Of a stretch of 64,000 nucleotides of DNA, positions 57,546 to 64,000 are shown in pieces. The stretch is from Mermis nigrescens (taxonomy: Eukaryota > Nematoda > Enoplea > Mermithida > Mermithidae). The stretch's first letter is position 1. Every line of letters starts with the position of its first letter. The notes under the pieces were generated by a model. It did not search any database. It worked only from the letters and a program-made list of their open reading frames with translations, and had not been told where the DNA came from. The stretch is taken from NCBI GenBank assembly GCA_036768485.1, contig JAVLUZ010000154.1:21691896-21755895 (forward strand), written 5' to 3'. Made by a program: the position numbers and the translations under genes.

Positions 57546-58349
57546 CAGGCCCGTATACAGGGGGCGGGGGGGGCCTGCCCCCGCCCGAAATGGGAAAATT
57601 TTTTGTTTTTCCCAAGGGTCCCCCAAAGGGAAAAATGAAAAATTGGCGAAGTGGGTCTGAAACACAGCCAAAACAGGTTTTTAGCGTAGTTTTGAGCTAT
57701 TAAACTCGAAATTTTCCGGCGCTTCGCGCCGGATTTATTGTTAATGTAAGGTTTTGTCTTTAAAACCGCTGAAAATCGCTCAAATTTGAGTTAGACATAG
57801 AGAGTATGTCAATTTTTTTCTAACGCTTTGCGCCGGAATTATTGTTTAGCTATAGTTTTTGCCTACTAGCTCACTCAAAACAGCTCAAATTTGAGTTATG
57901 ACGTGGAAAACATTAAATTTTTCGGCGCTTCGCGCCGTATTTATTGTTTATATTGGTTTTTTGTCTTCTGACCCGCTCAAAACCGTTCAAATTTGAACTT
58001 GACATGCAGAATATGTCAATTTTTTTCGGCGCTTGGCGCCGAATTATTTGTTATCCGTATTGTTTTTCTCTGTAAAGCACAATGATTAAGTATAAAGGCA
58101 AGAGATAAGAAATAATTCGTCGATTAAGTGATGAGAAATCAGTTTAAATGAAAAATTTGCTATATATCAATATGAAATGAAGTAAAAATTTTTTAAATTT
58201 TTTGTTGAAATTTTTCTTCACCGTCGTATAGAGCTCGCCGAGATACGTTCAAAACTGCCTTTATTGTCGCCTATCTCCTAATGTTTCTCGAGATATCTGG
58301 CCTCAAAAATTTTCGCCCCCCCCGAAATAAAATCGTGGATACGGGCCTG
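57546..58349. mobile_element. CAGGCCCGTA-ended hAT-type element with internal 105-bp repeats
   Basis: The tips CAGGCCCGTATACAGGGG and (reversed) CAGGCCCGTATCCACGAT are flanked by a perfect 8-bp duplication CTTGCAAG (57538-57545, 58350-58357). Inside, a unit of about 105 bp (cggcgcttcgcgcc, ttattgtt, ctcaaatttgag, tatgtcaattttt) repeats four times with changes, with its palindrome at 57718, 57824, 57921 and 58026. Just inside the left tip is a ggggcggggggggcctgccccc hairpin. Non-coding. Confidence 0.93.
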
Positions 58350-58921
58350 CTTGCAAGTATGCAATTTAATTTTATAGAAAAATGGTCACGAGCCAGATAT
58401 GGCACGTATATTTTAATATTTTTTTGAGAGCCAGTGCATTTTTCGATTAAAATATGGTAATGTCCGAGCATTGAAGAGAAAGATACATACATATATGTGG
58501 TAGTCGCAATGAACGATCGATTTTGTTGTTGGATTTCAATATTAGCTAAAAAAAGTTGTTGCTCTGTTTGTTTCGTGTCTTGCAGCTGTTGGAAGTATTC
58601 CCAGCTACTGTAATAATATTTATTGGCTGTTACTTTAAATATTACAGTTTACGTAACCAATAATGTAAAACGTGCACGCAAATAGAAACATATGAGAACA
58701 ACCTGGGATTATTCAACGTTATACGTTCTATAAGATCTACTGCATGACACGTGGTTAATGGTACATACAAAAAAATAAAAATCAGATGAAATTGAAGAGC
58801 TAAATGAAGAAAAATTTGCGAAACTTGTCAAATAAATGCAAAAAAGAAAAGTGTATTGGTAAGTAAAGCCAAGGCAAACAGGCAGTGCACTTACATACGC
58901 CCCTTAAGAAATTCTAATAAA

Positions 58922-61900
58922 TTAAGCTTCGAAAACAATAACCCTAAACTGTTTAAAATTTCTGCAGTTAACAATACAGTGTGGCAATGTATTCCAAATT
59001 CTAGCCAACCTGTTTGCAAAATCGTTCTTTCTACAAGCCAAATGAGATTTTCTAATATACAACTTTATGTCGTTATTTGACCTAGTACCCCTGTTAGGTG
59101 CAGATTCGAAAAAATCTGACACAGAAAGCAACTGTCCCTTAATTATCCTAAAAGCAAAAGTGAGGTCAAAATAGATACGCCGTGTTTCGAGTCTTTCAAG
59201 ATCTAACAAATTCAATCGTTCGCTATAAGACAAATCCTGCTGTTGATGCCGCCAAAGCATTCATTTTGTAAATTTACGTTGAACATTTTCAATTTGGTTG
59301 ATGTCTTTTATCAGGTAAGGATTCCAAACCACCGTGCTATACTCTAGTATCGGTCTTACATAAGCTTTAAATGCCTTCACCATCAAATCAATATTTCTGG
59401 AAATAAAAGTTTCCTGTATCAAAGAAGCAAATCTGGAAGCTTTGAATGCAATATTCACACAATGAATGCTAGAGGACAGGTCACTACTAACAAAAACTCC
59501 TAAATCCTTGATAGAAGCTTCTGCATCAGCTAAATCTTTTAATAAAAGGTTATAGATGTTTTTAGGGTTGCCATATCCCAAATACAAGGTTGCACATTTG
59601 TCATAACTTATTTGCAGTTGCCATTTTTTGGTCCACCCATGCAATGATGTAAGGATCTGAAATCACGTGAAAAATCAAATATTTTTAAATCATCAGCAAA
59701 CAGCATGATATTGCTATGCTTGATGCTACCGACCGGGTCGTTAATGAAAAGCAAAAATAATGTAGGCCCTAGCACACTACCTTGGGGAACACCACTAATT
59801 ACCGAAATAGGGGCTAAAAGGAAACCATTTATTTTCACCTTTTGTGACATACCCATCAAAAAAGCTTTAACCCAGTTGAGCAAAGTACCCGAGATACCTA
59901 AAGATTCTAATTTCAATATAAGTTTTGAATGAACAACAGAATCAAATGCCTTACAAAAATCAATATAAACCACGTCCATTGGCACATGATTGTCCAAAGT
60001 TTTTGTCCACATGTTTTTGCACTTTAAAAGCTGAGATGTACAGGATTTATTCTTCCGAAATCCAAATTGTTGCTGATTTATTAAGTCACTCTTGTCAAAA
60101 TAGTCCAGAATAGCGTTATTGATTATTGATTCCATAACTTTACACAAAACACAACATAGAGATATCGGCCTATAGTTTTCAACTGAGTGTGAATCGCCTT
60201 TTTTAAAAATTATAATTACTAAAGCTTCTAACCACAAACGTGGAAGCATACCAGAACGATATGATACCTCAAAAATAGTTGAAAGGGGTTCAACTAAAGC
60301 AACTCGAATTTGTTTCAAAAAATAAGCTGACAGCCCATCGGGACCAGCTGAGCGAGTGGGCTTTATCTTATTTAAAACTGCAGCAATTGTGCTATGTTCA
60401 AATTTAACTATAGGCTGATCGTCTACCTCAATTCAATCGATATTTAATGGTAGAATGCCGTTATCAATAGTAAAAACTGAACTGAAAAATTCATTGAAAG
60501 CGTTAGCTTTTTCGGTTTCATTAGAAAAAACCCGACCATTTGATTCAAGATCAGGCACATATTGTTTCAATTTTAACCTCGCGTTAACAAAATTGTACAA
60601 AAATTTTCAGTGATGAACCTTTTTTTAACAGTTCATTTTCTTCACGACTGTAAAAATCCGCTATTGCATTCTCAACAGACTTACTAACCATTTTGTACTG
60701 ATCTGACAATTCCGGATTTTTCTTCAAAAGTCGCCAAACCCTTCTCTTCTTGCCTTGTAAGATCAAAATATACTTTGGAAATTTTTTACGCTTTTTTGGT
60801 AGGGACAAACTCAGTGGAACGTGAGCTTTGATCGTTGCGTTTAAAATGCATAAAAAATAGCATAAAAATCATCAATATTAGTACAGGTTGTTAAAGTATA
60901 AGGCTAGCTAATAATAGATAGATCGTGCAAAATAGAAACATAATCAGCTTTTTTGAAATTAAAGTTTTTGATATGAGAATCTGTTTCGAATTGTCTGGAA
61001 TAAGAATATCAAAAGTTAGTGAATCATAATCGCTAGCAGAAAACGGTGCAACATTTTTTACATTGAATACGCATGACCATACATGCACAGTATGGGAATT
61101 CTGGGGGGGTGAAAAGCTAAAGTGTCTTTTTTGGGCCCAAAAACGGCCGGTACGCGTTAAAAAACATCGTTTTTTGGCGTTTCTGACGATACTCTATCCT
61201 TCTAGAGCATGAAATCATGGAAAAAATTTCGAAAAAAGTCGAATAAATTGACCAATATATCGCTTAAAACATGAATATATGGCGCGAAGCGCCGAAAATT
61301 TGGCGATTTTAAGCAAATAGATAGCCAAAAACCCTTAAAAAGACACTTTTTCTACCAATTTTCAGGTAAGTTTAGGAAACTTTTGGAAAATCGCCAATTC
61401 TTAGGGGGGGGTGAAAAATTTATTGCGGGAGGTGAAAAATGATTCTGCGGGGGTGAAAACGCACCCCAAACCCCCCACCCCAAGATCATGTATGCGCATG
61501 ACTTGTACGAACAGAAAATCAAGTCCAATATATTGTTACCTTAAGTGGGGGGAGACGTGTAAACTGATAGAGCCCAATCTCATTTACAAGGTCGAAAAAT
61601 TGTGAAGAAATACTATTTTCAGGAAGAACAAACCTTTTATTTCACCTGATTTCGGGGAAATTAAAATCACCCAAGGCCACTATTATTCTAGAAGTATAGA
61701 AAGACCACTTCAAATACTTCAATAACTGTTGATCTACATCATTGTTTTTTCCTGGAGATCTATAGCATAAGATAAACCTGTCTTTTGACTCCAATATAGT
61801 CATTTCACAAGTAATTGTTTCTTGCAAAGAAAACTCATCAAGAATGTTTACATTTTTTATGGGCAAATTGTTTTTGAATATTATGGCGACACCTCCACCA

Positions 61901-62091
61901 GTCTTGTTTTTTCGATCATAGCGAATCACTCTGTATTCAAAGTTTAAAAGAAGCAGAGAATCTGCAATAAAATCAGTGAGCCAAGTTTCTGTAATAAAAA
62001 TCAAGTCATAATGTGACTGGTTTAAAAGAAAATGGAGTTGGCCGAGTTTATTGCATAAACTTCTTGCGTTAAATAGAATACATTTCAACAT
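58922..62091 (-). pseudogene. LINE 5 ORF2: endonuclease-reverse transcriptase, disrupted
   Basis: It starts MLKCILFNARSLCNKLGQLH at 62091, with endonuclease motifs LIFITETWLTDF, GGGVAIIFKNN and ALGDFNFPE. After a gap and the F element, SASDYDSLTFDI (about 61000) closes the endonuclease. A linker region NPELSDQYKMVSKSVENAIA (about 60700) precedes the RT: ENYRPISLCCVL, DVVYIDFCKAFDSVVHSKL, SGVPQGSVLGPTLFLLFIND and catalytic LFADDLKIFDF (about 59700). The C-terminus is YVRPILEYSTVVWNPY, RRIYFDLTFAFRII and ARIWNTLPHCIVNCRNFKQF. Frame breaks lie near 59640 and 59262. Compared with a complete CR1 ORF2 of about 900-1000 residues, all regions are represented except a stretch of the endonuclease. Confidence 0.87.
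61078..61494 (+). mobile_element. Family F element inserted in LINE 5
   Basis: The tips CATACATGCACAG and GATCATGTATG are flanked by a perfect 8-bp duplication CGCATGAC (61070-61077, 61495-61502). It is 417 bp, almost identical to 51701-52099, and has the ggcgcgaagcgccga palindrome at about 61280. It separates the LINE endonuclease in two. Confidence 0.93.
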
Positions 62092-62294
62092 TTTGCAAAC
62101 AGGAGTGATTGCAGCAGACTCTGATTTGTACTGAGAATGTCAATAAAATCTGGATTTTTGTTGTTTTTCAATCGGTTTCTTAATCAGCTTGTTGTTCCAC
62201 AATTTTATAAGGGGCGCATGTCCTGACGTCGATGGGTTAATTAGCGAAAACACAATTTTGCGGTCATTTTTTCGAACAATGTTATTGGTCATTG

Positions 62295-63099
62295 TCATTG
62301 GCGATAGGTCAGATCTGGTCTGGCCCTCAAATCGCAAAATTTTTCGTCCGATCGTTTGATGACTTTGTTGATAAACGTTATAAACGATAGTTTTATCTTT
62401 GACGTTGCGCAGATCACCTTCAAGAACCGCGGCGGGCGTTTGCCACCTGTGTCAGCCGGACCATTGCAGAAGACGTACTGCACATCGGACGGTCGTACGG
62501 GCTCAACATCTTTGTCCCTTTCCATGCATAGTAGATCACAAACGGCTGCAAGGTCGTCATTCGAATCGGGCAAACCGAACAAGACGGCATTGCTATGTTT
62601 AAGATGGGCTTTGATCACATCCTCAACAGCGTCGTTGAAGTTTCTCGTGTCACTATGTGGAAGTGTGGCTGGAAACGGCTGGAAAGGATGGCGCAAGGTA
62701 GGCATTGGATTCGATTGGGTGAACACGTTGTCGGCGCCAGAATCAAGTGCTGCCATTCGTATTTTGAAGCGGGCTTTGATATCTATAAGTCGTTTCTCCA
62801 AAGTGTCCAAATGTTTATCTATTTTAATAAACCGCCTAATTTTTGGCAAACAACTAGCACAAAAAACGGTTGGTCGATTTTAGACAAGGTGTCGTAAGTT
62901 GGTTGGTTGATATTCAGACACTTGATGTGATATGTCCTCACTGATCGAAATAGTCGCAACAGAGGGCGCAGGAATTGTTTCCTACAACGTCCTTGCACGT
63001 AAGACATCGTGTCTGATGATCAAGCGCCATTGAATTGGTAGACAGTGAATCGGTCAATCTGGTCGACGACTTTTTCCTGTTGCGTTTTGAAGGCGACAT
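62295..63099 (-). pseudogene. LINE 5 ORF1: PHD-finger protein, disrupted
   Basis: It starts MSPSKRNRKKSSTRLTDSLS (63099). A PHD-like finger follows, with RCLTCKDV and CALCCDYFDQ, but a stop/frameshift replaces the expected Trp before the GH of the finger (about 62940). The later frame (62849 down) has helical KIDKHLDTLEKRLIDIKARF, then HSNAVLFGLPDSNDD, RFLKVICATSKIKLSFITFI and CDLRARPDLTYRQ, colinear with LINE 1 ORF1. The conserved architecture supports a CR1/L2-type ORF1; this copy cannot make it. Confidence 0.75.
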
Positions 63100-63394
63100 A
63101 TGTAATTTATTATGTAGCTCTAGTTGTCATTTCCATAAAAAACCCAATAAAACCCCAATCAAACCCATAAGATCCAAAATTCAAAATTTCTTAATCTGGG
63201 TTTTTTCCTTCCCTGGAACTGAAATCGTTTATTGCTGAAAACACGACAATTACGAAGGATGCAAGAGAGTATAAAACGCACGGTCAATAAAATAAAAACG
63301 TACAGCAAAAGGCGACGAGCGAGTCATAAAAATAACGATTCAAGGTCGCCCTATGCCCTATAATAAAGTTGGATAAGTCGACATCAATTAATCC

Positions 63395-64000
63395 AGATTT
63401 GAATATATTCAATATGGTTTCCAAAAACATAAATCTTGCGAACTGCAACTATTAAATTGTAAACATTCTTGGGTTAAATCACTGGAATGTAAAGAAACTG
63501 TTGATATTATTTATAGACACTTTGCTAAAGCTTTTGACAAAGTCGACATATCTAAACTTCTTGTTAAATTAACTAGTTACGGTATTCAACAACACCTGTT
63601 TAATTGGTTAAAAGCTTTTCTATGTAATCGTATTCAGCGTGTTCGCGTTAATCAGTGTTTTTCAGATTATGCCGCTGTTACAAGTGGAGTTATTCAAGGG
63701 TCCATTCTTGGACCTACGTTGTTTTTGATTTTTATAAATGATATCTTTGATACTTGTCAAGTTCGACTTTTATGTTTGCGGATGACCTAAAAATATTCAA
63801 TCTTCCCTGCAATTATCAAACACTTCAGACCAATTTAGATAGAATTTCCATTTGGGCCACCAGAAATTGTTTACCAATATCATATTCTAAATGTACAGTC
63901 CTATATTTTGGCAAAAATAATCCTAAATTGTCATATACACTCAATACACAAGTTATTACGAACGATTCTGTCTATGTTCGCGATTTAGGAGTGCTAATTT
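63395..64000 (+). pseudogene. CR1-type LINE RT fragment, running off the right edge (LINE 6)
   Basis: The plus strand reads YGFQKHKSCELQLLNCKHSW, DIIYRHFAKAFDKVDISKLL, LFNWLKAFLCNRIQRVRVNQ and GSILGPTLFLIFINDIFDT. A one-base shift then precedes FADDLKIFNLP (about 63776). Asp of the first catalytic motif is replaced (YRHFAKAFD instead of YxDFxKAFD). It continues past the window. It is a different subfamily from LINE 1 and LINE 5, and 5'-truncated at about 63380. Confidence 0.85.

Larger units (their letters stand above)
58605..63110 (-). mobile_element. Nearly complete CR1-type LINE (LINE 5)
   Basis: On the minus strand it has ORF1 (start near 63099), ORF2 (62091 to 58922) and a 3' region of about 320 bp ending near 58605 in taataatatttatt. 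It is interrupted once, by the family F element at 61078-61494. Several frame breaks and one in-frame stop in ORF1 make it inactive. It is the best local reference for LINE 2 and LINE 4. Confidence 0.88.

Noticed and set aside
62356..62883. A 175-residue plus-strand frame
   Set aside because: It is the antisense shadow of LINE 5 ORF1.

Overview
This is a gene-poor, transposon-saturated, AT-rich stretch of an animal nuclear genome. The evidence is degenerate CR1/L2-type LINEs with PHD-finger ORF1s and FADD-box reverse transcriptases, hAT, Tc1/mariner and mariner relics, introns with GT/AG borders, an immunoglobulin-domain gene, and one assembly gap of 100 N (44790-44889). I see no operons, bacterial genes, CRISPR, rRNA or virus. 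Short (TTAGGC)n runs, the telomere unit of many nematodes, recur seven times and hint weakly at a nematode or relative; the species is not identified.

Layout. 1-11.5 kb: a minus-strand gene with two Ig-type domains. Its exons (11322-11447 doubtful, 10828-11239, 6183-6331, 5812-5968) are pried apart by hAT and Tc1/mariner-like insertions. 12.5-18.2 kb: small hAT elements, an element bounded by inverted minisatellites, and a 162-bp tandem duplication. 18.2-27.6 kb: mosaic of about 131-bp repeats in both orientations, tRNA-like (SINE-type) modules, TTAGGC runs and a hAT nested in another element. 28.3-32.4 kb: a nearly complete CR1/L2-type LINE split by a 263-bp element. 32.7-34.0 kb: a hAT inside a 20-bp minisatellite. 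34.5-44.3 kb: a nested composite: outer hAT-like ends, a LINE, two inverted copies of a 2.1-2.3 kb element (G1, G2), a hAT in G2, and a smaller hAT in that hAT. 45.2-46.6 kb: MITEs, one carrying a tRNA-like Pol III module. 46.9-49.4 kb: repeat-poor, with one good unknown exon. 49.4-55.1 kb: more small elements, an ATT microsatellite and a mariner relic. 55.2-64 kb: LINE fragments, a second near-complete LINE and the start of another on the plus strand.

Main insight. Most of the window can be parsed by matching inverted ends and duplicated target sites. At least fifteen insertions show perfect or near-perfect 8-bp target-site duplications. Five hAT-type elements share YARNG-like tips followed by GC-rich hexamer-scale arrays of different sequence (CCGAGG, GCCGAAG, CCGGGG, GGTGCC, GGCCCC types), while at least two of them share body sequence. 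Two short palindromes, CGGCGCTTCGCGCCG and TCTTTGTACATGTACAAAGA, recur across families. No intact transposase was found, so all DNA elements here look non-autonomous.
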